From CAIKMD01 sp963803265 (GTDB lineage Bacteria > Pseudomonadota > Alphaproteobacteria > ATCC43930 > CGMCC-115725), in NCBI GenBank assembly GCA_963803265.1, contig CAWDLZ010000013.1:62001-126000 (forward strand): a DNA stretch of 64,000 nucleotides, written 5' to 3'. How positions within the stretch are numbered: the stretch's first letter is position 1; each line of letters opens with the position of its first letter. Made by a program: the position numbers and the translations under genes. Shown here one piece after another: positions 1 through 9,438 of the stretch. The notes below the pieces were generated by a model. It made no database searches. It was not told the DNA's origin and saw only the letters and a list, made by a program, of their open reading frames with translations.

Positions 1-1
1 T

Positions 2-349
2 GTCGGGCGCTGCTATGATTTCGGAAAGTCGTTGCTGCGCGCGATCAAATCCTGGAGCAGCGACGCGCGGGTGGCGCTCATCGCCTCGGGCGGCCTGACC
101 CATTTCGTGATCGACGAGGCGGTCGATAATGCGGTCATGGATGCCCTGCGCCGCCGCAGCATCGCGTCGGTCGCCGCGCTGGGCGAGCCGATCTTCCAGG
201 CAGGCACGTCCGAGATAAAGAACTGGGTTCCCGTGGCCGGCGCGATGGCCGATCTTGGGCTTGAGCCGACCGTCGTCAACTATGTGCCGTGCTATCGCTC
301 GAGCGCCGGGACCGGCAACGCGATGGGCTTCGTTTACTGGCGGGCCTGA
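2..349 (+). CDS. Extradiol ring-cleavage dioxygenase, class III (LigB-type catalytic subunit), 3' part
   Basis: The reading frame enters from the left edge, so only the C-terminal ~115 residues are present. It shows the LigB-family signatures ASGGLTHF followed by a DE-rich stretch, GTSEIKNW, and near the end AGTGNAMGF with YW. These match the beta (catalytic) subunit of protocatechuate 4,5-dioxygenase and related gallate dioxygenases, which open catechol-type rings meta to the hydroxyls using Fe(II). The iron ligands lie mostly in the missing N-terminal part, so substrate class cannot be judged. It converges on the Rieske oxygenase gene 21 bp downstream. The family call is firm; the exact substrate is unknown. 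Confidence 0.85.
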   Translation, partial: VGRCYDFGKSLLRAIKSWSSDARVALIASGGLTHFVIDEAVDNAVMDALRRRSIASVAALGEPIFQAGTSEIKNWVPVAGAMADLGLEPTVVNYVPCYRSSAGTGNAMGFVYWRA

Positions 350-370
350 TCGGCGCCGCCACGCCTGCGC

Positions 371-1657
371 CTATTCCGCGGCGTTCCTCGCGGCGGCGAG
401 GTGCAGCTCGTGGAAGACCTCTTTGTATTTGTCTTTGTCGGGCGCGAGCAGCGAGGTCACGACGATCTCGGCGATCTTTTTCTTCATTGCCTGGCGGTCG
501 TGGATGCGGAAGGGCGGTTCCTTGCCCGCCGCCATATCCTCCATCGCGGCGAGCAGCACGCGGCGCGCGCCGACGATGCCCTTGTCGCCATGGCCGAGAT
601 GCTCTTGCGAGCGGTCGTAGATCGGCCCCATCGCCTCGGTCGCCCAATTGTCGTGCAGCGCGAAGGAATGGCCGAGCCCGGCGAACCATACGTCCTTCAT
701 CGCCTTCCGGTCCTGGAGCCAGCGATTGGAGGCATTGCGCTCGGGCAGCTTGTCCTAGCCGAGCTTCCAATGCATGACCGCGTCGCCGCGCTCTTTTTCG
801 AGATCGACGGGCTTGCTGCGCCGGAAGGCGAGCTGATACTTGACGTGTGACACATCGTCGATCGGCACGTGCCACAGCATCATGTAACCGTCGCCATCGA
901 TGGCGCCTCCCGCGACCGCGGCGATGTTCGGGCAGACGTAGTTCGAGAGGCGCAGATAGGCCTGCTCGTTGAGGTCGCGCATGGCATAGAGGCGAACGCC
1001 GAAATCGGTCCGCTCGACCTCCATGCGCGGCACGCCTTTGGTGAAGAATTCGTGGAACGGTCCGAGCGCGCTCTGTCCGACGCTGTTCTTCGCCTTGCCA
1101 AGGGCCAAATGCAGAAAGCTCAGATGGTAGGGATCGATGTCGCCCTCGAAGCCCTGGAGCCAGTTGCAGCGCTCGCGCGACCGGCTGATGAAACGATGGC
1201 TTTCCGGCGCCAACAGGCATTCCCATTCGGGCAGCGCGGGCGGCTCGCCGGTTCCGAGATAGGCGAAGATCATGCCGCCCAGCTCGCGGACCGGATAGCT
1301 CTTTTGCTTGATCATCTGGCAGAAATCGTGTCCCGGCGGCTCGGCCGGCTGCTGCAGGCACTTGCCGTTCACGTCATAGACCCAGCCATGATAGATGCAG
1401 CGCAACCCGCCATCCTCGATCCGCCCATAGCTCAGATCGCCGCCGCGGTGGGCGCAATGCAGGCCGAGGAGGCCGAGCCGGCCTTGCTCGTCGCGGAACA
1501 GCGTCAGCTTTTCGTCCATCACCTGGAGCGCCACCGGGGCATCCTCGGCCAAGTCCGAGAGCAGCGCGACCGGTTGCCAGTATTGCCGAAAAAGCTTGCC
1601 GCCCAGCGTCTCGGGCCCGGTGCGGGTCACGCGTTCATTCTGTTCCTTGGTCAGCAT
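371..1657 (-). CDS. Rieske non-heme iron oxygenase alpha subunit, interrupted by an in-frame TAG
   Basis: A ring-hydroxylating or O-demethylating oxygenase (phthalate dioxygenase-like group). The N-terminal Rieske [2Fe-2S] motif is complete: C68-x-H70 and C87-x2-H90. The mononuclear iron site has the GDIDPYHLSFLH pattern (H178, H183). Codon 301 is TAG (757-755), yet the same frame continues for 127 more codons with clear family sequence, including the region around GPIYDRSQEHLG. The full gene is 429 codons, the usual family length. It is the last gene of a livH-livM-livK unit, 60 bp after livK, so the transporter probably imports its aromatic substrate. A reductase partner is not visible. As written, the product loses its C-terminal third. 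Confidence 0.85.
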
Positions 1658-1717
1658 CGGCGGCTCCCGTCAATAGATTCGCGCGTCCAATTTACAGTAA
1701 GTCCCCGCATCCTACCA

Positions 1718-2920
1718 TCAATCCGAAACCAGATTGCCGAGCAGCTCCCAATTTGTGCCATTGAAGACCTGGAACTGAACCTGCCGCACCAGCCGATAAT
1801 TGTCCGGCGTGGTGGTGATGTTTATCCCGGGCAAGTTCATCGGCGGATGGACATTGGTGAGGTTCGACGCCTGCTTCATGATATTCGCGCGGGTTAGATC
1901 GTCGCCGGCCTTGCGCACCACTTCAGCGAGCAGAAACCCGGCGTCGTAGCCCGAGGCGGCGAGCGCCGGGTCGCTATCCTGGGTGTCGTATTTCTTGTGC
2001 CAGTCCTCGAACGCGATCACGTCTGGGTCCTTCGCCCAGCGCGGATCGGTCGCGTCCTTAATGGAAACCTCGGAGATGACGCCGACCGATTTGTCGAGCC
2101 CCGCGGGCCGCAGCGTGCCGTCGATCTGAGCGACGATGAGCGGGATGATGATCTTGGGCTTCCAGCCGGTGTCGAAGGCGCGGCGGATGGCTTGCGACGT
2201 CGCTTTGGGCGTCGAGAAGCTGGCCAGGACCTCGGCGCCCGAGGCCTGCAGGGTCGCGATCTGCGAATCGACGGTCGGGTCGGTGACCTCGTAGGACACG
2301 GCGCTGACGATCTGGTTCTTGGTGCCGGTGGTCTCCTTGATGCCCTGGAGATAGTCCTTGCCGAGGTCGTCGTTCTGGTAAAGCACAGCGATCTTCTTGC
2401 CCGGCATGGTCTCTTCGATGAACTTGCCGATCACCCTGCCTTCCGCGTAGTTGGTGATCGAGCCGCCGATCGTCCAAGGCGAAATCTTCGGATCGAAGAA
2501 CGACCGGTTGCCGCTCGCCAGGAAAAGCTGCGGAATCTTGTTGTCGTTGAGGTAGCCGCGAACCGCGAGCTGGGTCGGCGTGCCGATCGAGCCGCCCATG
2601 AACAGCACCTGGTCCTGCTCCACGAGCTTGCGGGTGACCTCGACCGCCTTCGCCGGCGAATAGGCGTCATCCTCGGCGAGGTAGATGATCTTCCGCCCGT
2701 TGATGCCGCCCTTGGCGTTGATCATGTCGAAATAGGCCGCGACCGATTTGACCAGTTGGCCGGCGACCGAGGCCGGGCCGCTGAACGGCCCGCTGCCGCC
2801 GATCTTGACTTCGGTGTCGGACGCGCCCGGATCGTATTTCTTCTGCGCCAGCGCCGGATCGATCGCGAGCGACAGCGCCACAAGAATCGCACCGCCCAGT
2901 GCCACGGCATGTCGGTTCAT
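1718..2920 (-). CDS. ABC transporter substrate-binding protein, LivK/branched-chain amino acid type
   Basis: A periplasmic type-I binding protein (Peripla_BP_6) of 400 residues that delivers a ligand to a LivHM permease. The N-terminus is a signal peptide ending DPALAQ, followed by a mature start with KIGGSGPFSG, typical of LivK-like proteins. An upstream in-frame extension exists, but the ATG at 2920 has a GGGAGAA ribosome site and begins the signal peptide exactly, so it is preferred. It lies between the permease genes (105 bp upstream) and the Rieske oxygenase gene (60 bp downstream). Proteins of this class in catabolic clusters often bind aromatic acids instead of amino acids; that is inference here. 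Confidence 0.9.
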   Translation of the reverse strand: MNRHAVALGGAILVALSLAIDPALAQKKYDPGASDTEVKIGGSGPFSGPASVAGQLVKSVAAYFDMINAKGGINGRKIIYLAEDDAYSPAKAVEVTRKLVEQDQVLFMGGSIGTPTQLAVRGYLNDNKIPQLFLASGNRSFFDPKISPWTIGGSITNYAEGRVIGKFIEETMPGKKIAVLYQNDDLGKDYLQGIKETTGTKNQIVSAVSYEVTDPTVDSQIATLQASGAEVLASFSTPKATSQAIRRAFDTGWKPKIIIPLIVAQIDGTLRPAGLDKSVGVISEVSIKDATDPRWAKDPDVIAFEDWHKKYDTQDSDPALAASGYDAGFLLAEVVRKAGDDLTRANIMKQASNLTNVHPPMNLPGINITTTPDNYRLVRQVQFQVFNGTNWELLGNLVSD

Positions 2921-3025
2921 CGTCTTCTCCCTCGGTTTCATTATTTTCGTCCCTGATCGGCGCTCCCCTTGCGCGGGCCGCATTATTCGCGAAGCCGGCC
3001 GCGCGCACAATCCCTTAGCGGTTTC

Positions 3026-4039
3026 CTACCATCCCTGCCGGCGCCGCCCGGGCGTGGGCAAAAGCCGCTCGCGCAAGCCTTGCACCACGCCGTGGATGCC
3101 GGTGGGCATGAGATAGACGCAGGCGATGAGGCACGCGCCATAGAGCGTCCAGGGCGCCGCCTTCGAGATCTTGGTCGCGAAATCGGGCACCAGGCCGATG
3201 AAGATCGCGCCGTAAACCGCCCCCGAGATCGTGCCGGCGCCGCCGATGACGATGCCGACGACGAAGCTGATCGACAAAAGAAAAGTGAAGCTGTCGGGAG
3301 CGACATATTGCGCTACGATCGCGCCCAAGGCACCGGCGATGCCGGTATACATCGCGCTGACGCCGAAGGTCTTGGTCTTGAGCAGCGCGTTATCGACGCC
3401 CATCGCCGCCGCGGCGATCGGCTGGTCGCGTACCGCGGTCATCGCCCGGCCGATGCGGCCGCCGACCAGATTGCGCCCGAACCAGAACATGGCGACCGCC
3501 ACGGCGAGACAAACATAGTAGAGCCATTGGTCCCGGCTTAGCGGCAGGTCGAACGGCACTTCGGGCTTCTTCAGCGACATACCGAGCGTGCCGCCGGTCC
3601 AGCCCTCGATCAGATTGTATTTGAGAAGTTGCGGCGTCGCCACGGCGAGCGCGAAGGTCGCCAGCGCCAGACGCGAGCCGCCGAGGCGCAGCGCGGGCAG
3701 TCCGAACAGGAGTCCGGCGACGAGAGAGACCGCTCCAGCCGCCGGAACCGCGGCCCAATAGGGCAGACCGAGGCGAACGGTCAGGATCGCGACGGTGTAG
3801 GCGCCGAGCGCGAAGAACGCGCTCTGGCCGAGCGAGATTTGCCCGTTATAGCCCATCAAGATGTTGAGCCCCAGAAGCGCGATCGAATCGACGATGATGG
3901 TGGTGACCTCGAAGAGCCGGTAGCCGCTGAGAAAGGCCGGCGCGACGACGGCCAGGACGAGGAGGCCAAGGACGGCGATCGCGCCGGCGCGGCCCTTCGG
4001 GTCATCGCCGCGCGCCGGCGCCGAGGCGAGGCTCGCCAT
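3026..4039 (-). CDS. livM: Branched-chain amino acid ABC transporter permease, LivM type
   Basis: Inner-membrane permease of a LivHMGF-type importer, 337 residues with about ten hydrophobic segments. The family signature is seen in LLGLNILMGYNGQISLGQSA near residues 50-70, and the EAA-like loop lies in the second half. It starts 9 bp after livH and precedes livK. No ATPase gene (livG or livF) accompanies this cluster, so the ATPases would have to come from elsewhere, for example the complete set at 13-16 kb. The last ~15 residues are basic (RLLPTPGRRR). Confidence 0.9.
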   Translation of the reverse strand: MASLASAPARGDDPKGRAGAIAVLGLLVLAVVAPAFLSGYRLFEVTTIIVDSIALLGLNILMGYNGQISLGQSAFFALGAYTVAILTVRLGLPYWAAVPAAGAVSLVAGLLFGLPALRLGGSRLALATFALAVATPQLLKYNLIEGWTGGTLGMSLKKPEVPFDLPLSRDQWLYYVCLAVAVAMFWFGRNLVGGRIGRAMTAVRDQPIAAAAMGVDNALLKTKTFGVSAMYTGIAGALGAIVAQYVAPDSFTFLLSISFVVGIVIGGAGTISGAVYGAIFIGLVPDFATKISKAAPWTLYGACLIACVYLMPTGIHGVVQGLRERLLPTPGRRRQGW

Positions 4040-4048
4040 GCACCGGCC

Positions 4049-4921
4049 CTAGACGCGGATAACGGTGTGACGGCCGAATAGGCCGGCGGGCTTCACCACC
4101 AGCGTGGCGACGATCAGCACCAGCGCCACGCTCATGCGCATCTCGGTCCCGATCACGTAGACGCCCAGCACATCCTCGAGAATGCCGACGATGAAGCCGC
4201 CGGCCACCGCGCCCCAGGGATTGTCGATCCCGCCCAATAGCGCCCCCGCGAAGCCGTAGACGAGGATGGTTGCCATCATATTGGGCTCGAGAAAGACGGT
4301 CGGCGCGACCATCATGCCGGCGACCGCTCCGACCGCGGCGGCGAGCCCCCAGCCCAGGCCCGACATACGGCCGACGGCGATCCCCACGAGGCGGCTCGAG
4401 AGCGGATTTTCGGTGCTGCCGCGCATCGCAAGCCCGGTGCGCGTGAACTGGAAGAAGCCGAACACCGCCGCCACCAGAAGCACGGTGACGGCCATCGCCC
4501 CGACGTCGTGCGGCTCCTCATAGGCGTTGTCGAGAAAGCGCCAGCCGTCGAAGGGCGAGGGAAACGAGCGCGTCTCGTAGCCCCAGATCCAGCCGCTGAG
4601 GCTGTTGCAAATCATGAAGAGGCCGAGAAACGCCGTGACCAATAGCATTTCGCTGCGATCGCTGAGCGGCCTGATCAAAATCCGCTCGATCGCCATACCG
4701 CCGAGAAAGGCGATGGCGATGGTGACCGAAAAGGCCGCCCAATAGCTCATCCCGTCGTCGATGAGGGTCACGGCAATGAAGGTCGACAGAGTCGCCATCT
4801 CGCCTTGCGCGAAATTCATGTGCCCGGTGGACCGGTGGATCATGACGAGGGCGAGCGCCACGCTGGCGTAAATGCCGCCCGCCGACAGGCCGGTGGCAAG
4901 CTGGTGAAGCAGATCCTGCAT
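4049..4921 (-). CDS. livH: Branched-chain amino acid ABC transporter permease, LivH type
   Basis: First gene of the minus-strand livH-livM-livK-Rieske unit. The 290-residue membrane protein begins with the LivH hallmark GLSAGGIYASVALALVMI and then TGHMNFAQGEMA, both conserved in LivH permeases. It pairs with LivM to form the transmembrane channel of the importer. The ATG at 4921 matches the start of homologous permeases. The upstream region to 5051 is only 130 bp and lies between this gene and the 3' end of the ubiD-like gene, which is on the same strand, so the transporter could be co-transcribed with it or have its own promoter there. Confidence 0.9.
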   Translation of the reverse strand: MQDLLHQLATGLSAGGIYASVALALVMIHRSTGHMNFAQGEMATLSTFIAVTLIDDGMSYWAAFSVTIAIAFLGGMAIERILIRPLSDRSEMLLVTAFLGLFMICNSLSGWIWGYETRSFPSPFDGWRFLDNAYEEPHDVGAMAVTVLLVAAVFGFFQFTRTGLAMRGSTENPLSSRLVGIAVGRMSGLGWGLAAAVGAVAGMMVAPTVFLEPNMMATILVYGFAGALLGGIDNPWGAVAGGFIVGILEDVLGVYVIGTEMRMSVALVLIVATLVVKPAGLFGRHTVIRV

Positions 4922-5051
4922 CAGCGCAAGCGGGCGCGAGCGCCGCGAGCGGCGGCGGCCCGGCCGGTAGATTCTCGATCTGGTCGCATTTTCTGCGCGC
5001 GGTCGCTCGCATCGCGAGTGACGGCATCCACTTCGCCGGGAAATGCTCCCG

Positions 5052-6608
5052 TCACTTCGCCTTGATGTAGTATTCGCCGTCGCTGTTGCGGTCGAGCACG
5101 CCTTCGCCGCGGAGCTTCTCGATCTCGAGCACGATCTCGCGGCCGTCGCGGCTGCCCACCGCCGACATCAGCTTGGCGAAATGCATCGGCCCGCTGTCGA
5201 GCGCCTGGCGCACGGTCTGGAACCGGGCCGGACCGCCGATCTTCGGCGCTTCCGGCACCCGCGCCGTCACCGCCTTGGAGCGCGGGAAGGGGAAGGTGAG
5301 ATCGAAGCCGGCCTTGGCGCTGTTGCCCTTCATGTCGGTCGAAGGGTCCATCGGCATGAAACGCATGTTGCTCATCACCACGATGTCCTTATCGGCCTGG
5401 AAGCGGCTCGACATCGCCCATTCCATCTCGGAAGACGAGCGGATGTTGACGTCCTCGTCGGTGACATAGACGTGCTTCGTCGTCCTCATATTGCCGAGGA
5501 GGGCCGCGATCGCATCGCGGCTATCGCCGTCGGTCCGCTTTCTCAACGCGACGCGCAGATGGCTTCCGACGCCGGGGCCCGGCGGCACATAAACGTTGAC
5601 CACGTCGATCCCGTTTTGCCGCAAGATCTGCCAAGCGCGCGCTTCCGACTGCACGGCACCCATCGTCGCACCATCGCATTCGCCGAGGTGCCGGCCGAGG
5701 CCATGCTTGACGGTCTGGTGCAGCACGTCGCGCCGCCGCGTGATCGCCGTGACGTGGAACACCGGATCGCCGTGCATCGGTCCGTAAAAGCCCATGTATT
5801 CGCCGTAGGGCCCCTCGTAGTCGATGTAGCCGCGCTCGTCGATATAGCCTTCAAGCACGATCTCGGCGTCGGCCGGAACATGCAGATCGTTGGTCAGGCA
5901 CTTGACGGTCGCCAAAGGCTCGCCGCGGTAGGTGCCGAGCGAATTGATCTCGTCGCCGGCGCCGCGATGGGCGGCGGCCATGGTGTCCAGCGGATGAGCT
6001 CCGATGGTGAAGCTCGCCGGCAGCTTCTCGCCGCGGGCGACGCAGCCGAGATAGATCTGACGCAGATCGGAAGGCGCGGTCAGGTTGAACCCGCATTTAT
6101 CCTTGCCGCGCAGCATCAGCCGCCGGCAGCCGACATTGCTGCGCTTGGTCACGGGGTCGATGGTGAAATCGATGCCCGACGAGATATAGGGCGCGCCGTC
6201 ATATTCGTGCTGGATGTGGAAGGGCAGCTTGGTCAGGTCGATCTGATCGCCGGTCTGGACCACCTCGTGAACGGGCGCATCCTTGGACGGCACCACGAAA
6301 GAGGTTTGTGGATTGGCCATGCGCCGAACGTACTCCGCGAGCATTTTGTCTTCGCCCACGCCGAAGGCCGCGGCAAGCCGGCGGCGCGTGGCGCTCACGG
6401 CGCCCACCACCTCGCTTTGCTCCGGCCCGGCCTTGCGGAACAGCAATGCCTTGGTCGTCGCCTCGATCATCGGGCTCATCTCGGAGAGCGCCACCGGCTC
6501 GTCATGAATCTCGACCTCGCCGATCTCGATGAGGCGCTCGACCAGCCGCCGCAGCCGGAACTTGTCCGGGCTCCAGGTCTGATGGGTGGTGGTGGCAACA
6601 TCGGGCAT
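5052..6608 (-). CDS. UbiD family prenylated-FMN-dependent decarboxylase
   Basis: A 518-residue UbiD/FDC-type (de)carboxylase that acts on aromatic or alpha,beta-unsaturated acids with prenylated FMN. The diagnostic EGPYGEYMG motif is at residues 265-273 and carries the acidic catalytic residue region. The N-V-G-x-R-R segment near 158-163 fits the cofactor-binding strand. The C-terminal ~70 residues look like a small extra domain. No ubiX-like prenyltransferase is seen nearby, so prFMN must be supplied from elsewhere. It is divergent from the livK pair (215 bp between starts) and lies directly upstream of the livH-M-K-Rieske unit on the same strand, which suggests a decarboxylation step in the same pathway. 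Confidence 0.92.
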   Translation of the reverse strand: MPDVATTTHQTWSPDKFRLRRLVERLIEIGEVEIHDEPVALSEMSPMIEATTKALLFRKAGPEQSEVVGAVSATRRRLAAAFGVGEDKMLAEYVRRMANPQTSFVVPSKDAPVHEVVQTGDQIDLTKLPFHIQHEYDGAPYISSGIDFTIDPVTKRSNVGCRRLMLRGKDKCGFNLTAPSDLRQIYLGCVARGEKLPASFTIGAHPLDTMAAAHRGAGDEINSLGTYRGEPLATVKCLTNDLHVPADAEIVLEGYIDERGYIDYEGPYGEYMGFYGPMHGDPVFHVTAITRRRDVLHQTVKHGLGRHLGECDGATMGAVQSEARAWQILRQNGIDVVNVYVPPGPGVGSHLRVALRKRTDGDSRDAIAALLGNMRTTKHVYVTDEDVNIRSSSEMEWAMSSRFQADKDIVVMSNMRFMPMDPSTDMKGNSAKAGFDLTFPFPRSKAVTARVPEAPKIGGPARFQTVRQALDSGPMHFAKLMSAVGSRDGREIVLEIEKLRGEGVLDRNSDGEYYIKAK

Positions 6609-6823
6609 GGCGTCTCTCCCATTTCTCGGTGCGGCCGTTCACGCACCGCCGACGCAAGAATAGCTTCGAGCCGGGGTTCGGCGCAACCGGGCCGAACCCG
6701 CCGTCGATTGCGTAGTTTGCTCGCGCGGATTCGATCCTACTTAAATCGGCACGCGCTGGCGGGACAATGATAGAATGCCGTCGGAAGCCGGCCGAAGACC
6801 GGCAGCGAAACGGGGAGGGAGCA

Positions 6824-7996
6824 ATGCGCAGCGCCGGGCTCGTGCTGCTGGGGCTGGTTTCGGCAGCGACGCCCGCCACGGCGCAAGCGCCGCCGGTGAA
6901 GATCGGCGTCCTGATGGAGTTGTCCGGCGCCTTCGGCACGACCGGGCAGCTCGTCCGTCATGGCATCGAGTTTTATCTGAAGCAAAAAGGTGATGTCCTC
7001 GGCGGCCGGAATGTCGCGCCGATCTTCGAGGACACCGCAGGCGATCCGGCGACCGCGATCAACAAGGTCAAGAAGCTGGTCGAGTCCGACAAGATCGAGG
7101 TCCTGATGGGACCGATCAATTCCGCCACCGGCGCCGCGGTCAAGAACTACGTGGTCGAGCAAAAAATCCCCGATCTCATCATGTCGACGGTCAACGAGGT
7201 CGTCAACGGCAAATATATGTTCCGGACCTCGTTCGACGCCGATTCCGACGGCTATCTTCAAGGCTACCTGCCGGCGAAGGTGGGATTGCGCAAGGGCGTC
7301 GTGCTCGCCCCCAATTACCTCGCCGGCCAAACCGCGGCCGAGTTCATGGCCCGCGGCTTCGCCGCCATGGGCGGCGCCATGATCCAGAGGCTCCTGCCGC
7401 GCGTGGGCGCGCCGGATTACGGCTCCTTCATCGCGCAGATCGCGCCCGAGGCGGATGCCGCGTTCATCTTCTTCACCGGCATCGACGCCGTGCGCTTCAT
7501 GAAGCAATGGGACGATTACGGCATGAAGCTGCCGCGCTACGGCGCCGTCAGCGCCGTTGACGAGACCTTGTTGCCGGCCGAGGGCAAGACCGCGCTCGGC
7601 TTCATCGGAGCCACCACTTATGTCTCGACCATCGATACGCCCGAGAACAGGGCCTTTCTCAAGGACTGGACCGAAGCCTATCCCGCCGAGAAGCCCGGCT
7701 GGCTCACGCTCTCGGGCTGGATCGCGGCGGCGGTGCTCGACCACGCGATCGCGGCCGTCAACGGCAACCTCGCCGACAAGGAAGCCTTTCTCGAGGCGAT
7801 CAAGGACACCCGCATCATGACGCCGGCGGGGCCGTTCCGGTTCGACGACGGCAACAACCCCGTGCTGCCGCGCGTCATCATCCAGATCCGCGAAGTGGGC
7901 GGCGTAATCGAGCCCGTCGTCGTCGGCACGATCCCGGAATTCGTGCCCGTGCTGGCGCCGCCGACGCTGCCGGCCGGCGTGGTCTTGCCGCGATGA
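6824..7996 (+). CDS. ABC substrate-binding protein, LivK-like (copy 1 of a tandem pair)
   Basis: A 390-residue periplasmic binding protein with the signal peptide MRSAGLVLLGLVSAATPATA. The chosen ATG has GGGAGGGA 5 bp upstream; a longer in-frame start at 6767 would bury the signal peptide and is rejected. Typical LivK features are KIGVLMELSG at the mature N-terminus and the EDTAGDPATA region. It is followed 35 bp later by a close paralogue in the same orientation. No permease gene is adjacent on this strand. The divergent neighbour is the UbiD-type decarboxylase. Confidence 0.9.
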   Translation: MRSAGLVLLGLVSAATPATAQAPPVKIGVLMELSGAFGTTGQLVRHGIEFYLKQKGDVLGGRNVAPIFEDTAGDPATAINKVKKLVESDKIEVLMGPINSATGAAVKNYVVEQKIPDLIMSTVNEVVNGKYMFRTSFDADSDGYLQGYLPAKVGLRKGVVLAPNYLAGQTAAEFMARGFAAMGGAMIQRLLPRVGAPDYGSFIAQIAPEADAAFIFFTGIDAVRFMKQWDDYGMKLPRYGAVSAVDETLLPAEGKTALGFIGATTYVSTIDTPENRAFLKDWTEAYPAEKPGWLTLSGWIAAAVLDHAIAAVNGNLADKEAFLEAIKDTRIMTPAGPFRFDDGNNPVLPRVIIQIREVGGVIEPVVVGTIPEFVPVLAPPTLPAGVVLPR

Positions 7997-8031
7997 ACGA
8001 AGCCCACATGACTGAAAGACGGAGGACCACG

Positions 8032-9220
8032 ATGCGATGGACGGCGCTGGCTCTGACGGCATTGCTTTTCGCTTCGCCCGCCCTGGCCGCGCCGAAGCCC
8101 ATCAAGATCGGGATTTTGATGGAATTGTCGGGCACGTTCGGAACCACCGGCGCCCTGGTGCTCCACGGCTTTCAGTACTTCCTGCAAAGCCGGGGCGGCA
8201 CGCTCGGCGGTCAGCCGATCGAGACCGTGATCGAGGACACGGCCGGCGACCCCGCCACGGCCATCACCAAGGTCAAGAAGCTCGTCGAGTCCGACAAGAT
8301 CGATGTGCTGGTAGGCCCGGTCAATTCGGCGACCGGCGCCGCGATCAAGAATTACGTTGTCGAGCAGAAAATGCCGAATCTGATCATGTCGACGGTTCGA
8401 CGAGGTCATCGACGGCAAGTACATGTTCCGGACCTCCTTCGCCGGCGACGCCGAGGGCTATCTCGAAGGTTTCCTTCCGGGCAAGGCCGGCTACCGCAAG
8501 GCCGTTCTGTTGGCGCCCAATTACCTCGCCGGCCAGGTCGCCGAGGAATATTTCGAGAAGGGTTTCAACGATGCCGGCGGCCAGGTCATCCAAAAACTGC
8601 TGCCACGCGTCGGCGCGCCGGATTACGGGGCATTCATCTCGCAAATATCGCCCGACGCGGATGTCGCGATCGTGTTCTTCACCGGTGTCGATGCCGTCCG
8701 CTTCTTGAAGCAATTCGCCGATTACGGGCTGAAACTGCCGCTGTTCGGCTTCACCGTCACGGTGGACGAGACGGTCTTGCCGGCGGAGGGAAAGTCAGCT
8801 CTCGGGTTCATCGGCGCGTCGCAATATTTCTCGACGATCGACACCCCCGAGAACGCGGCCTTTCTCCAGGAATGGAACGCCGCCCATCAAGCCGCGCCGG
8901 AAAAGCCGAGCTGGCTCACCCTCGCCGGGTGGATCGCAGGCGCCGCGCTCGACCGCTCGATCGCCACGGTCCACGGCGATCTCGGCGACAAAGAGGCGTT
9001 CCTCGCGGCGATCCGGCGCGCGACCTTCGACACCCCGGCAGGGCCGTTCCGGTTCGACGACAACAACAACCCGATCCTGCCGCGCTACGTGATGCAAATT
9101 CGCGAGGTCAATGGCGCGAGCCAGCCCGTGGTGATCGGCACGATCCCCGAGTTTCTGCCGGTATCGAAGCCGCCGAGCTTCCCGCCGGGCTTCACCTTGC
9201 CCAAAGGGACCACCCCCTAA
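8032..9220 (+). CDS. ABC substrate-binding protein, LivK-like (copy 2 of the tandem pair), frameshifted
   Basis: A close paralogue of the preceding gene along its whole length (for example NSATGAA, LPRVGAPDYG and TIDTPEN occur in both). The signal peptide is MRWTALALTALLFASPALA and the start has GGAGG 7 bp upstream. The frame breaks at about 8396-8400, where ACGGTTCGACGAG replaces the expected ACGGTCGACGAG; removing one T restores a continuous match to copy 1. Because the shifted frame stays open, a naive translation wrongly fuses this gene to the ankyrin gene downstream. The restored protein is about 395 residues. Function is ligand capture for a Liv-type importer. Confidence 0.85.
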
Positions 9221-9337
9221 GCGCAGGGATGGCGGCTAAACGAAGTAGCGTGGAATTGAGGGGTTTCGAGCTGGTTCTTGAAACCGCCCGATCGAATGCC
9301 AATTTGCGTTATGGGTGGGCCGAAAATGCCCATTCTC

Positions 9338-9366
9338 TTGACCGAAGTCTCGGCTATCGGCACAAT
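9338..9366 (+). promoter_or_regulatory. Possible sigma-70 promoter before the ankyrin gene
   Basis: TTGACC at 9338-9343, a 17-nt spacer and CACAAT at 9361-9366. This would give a leader of about 65 nt before the ATG at 9439. It is a pattern match only; the -10 element is weak. Confidence 0.35.
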
Positions 9367-9438
9367 GTGGTCCAAATAACGGCCGGGCGACGCATCCGGC
9401 CGGTTCGCACCGCTGACGCATATGTGAGAGGGGGCAGA

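Noticed and set aside
755..757. Amber recoding (pyrrolysine-like or suppressor use)
   Set aside because: Several unrelated genes here end in TAG and no other conserved gene reads through one.
5043..6770. Long plus-strand frame (575 codons) opposite the UbiD gene
   Set aside because: Antisense shadow caused by high GC at third positions; the product is arginine-, histidine- and alanine-rich with no family features. The same holds for 28961-30349 and 38478-40031.
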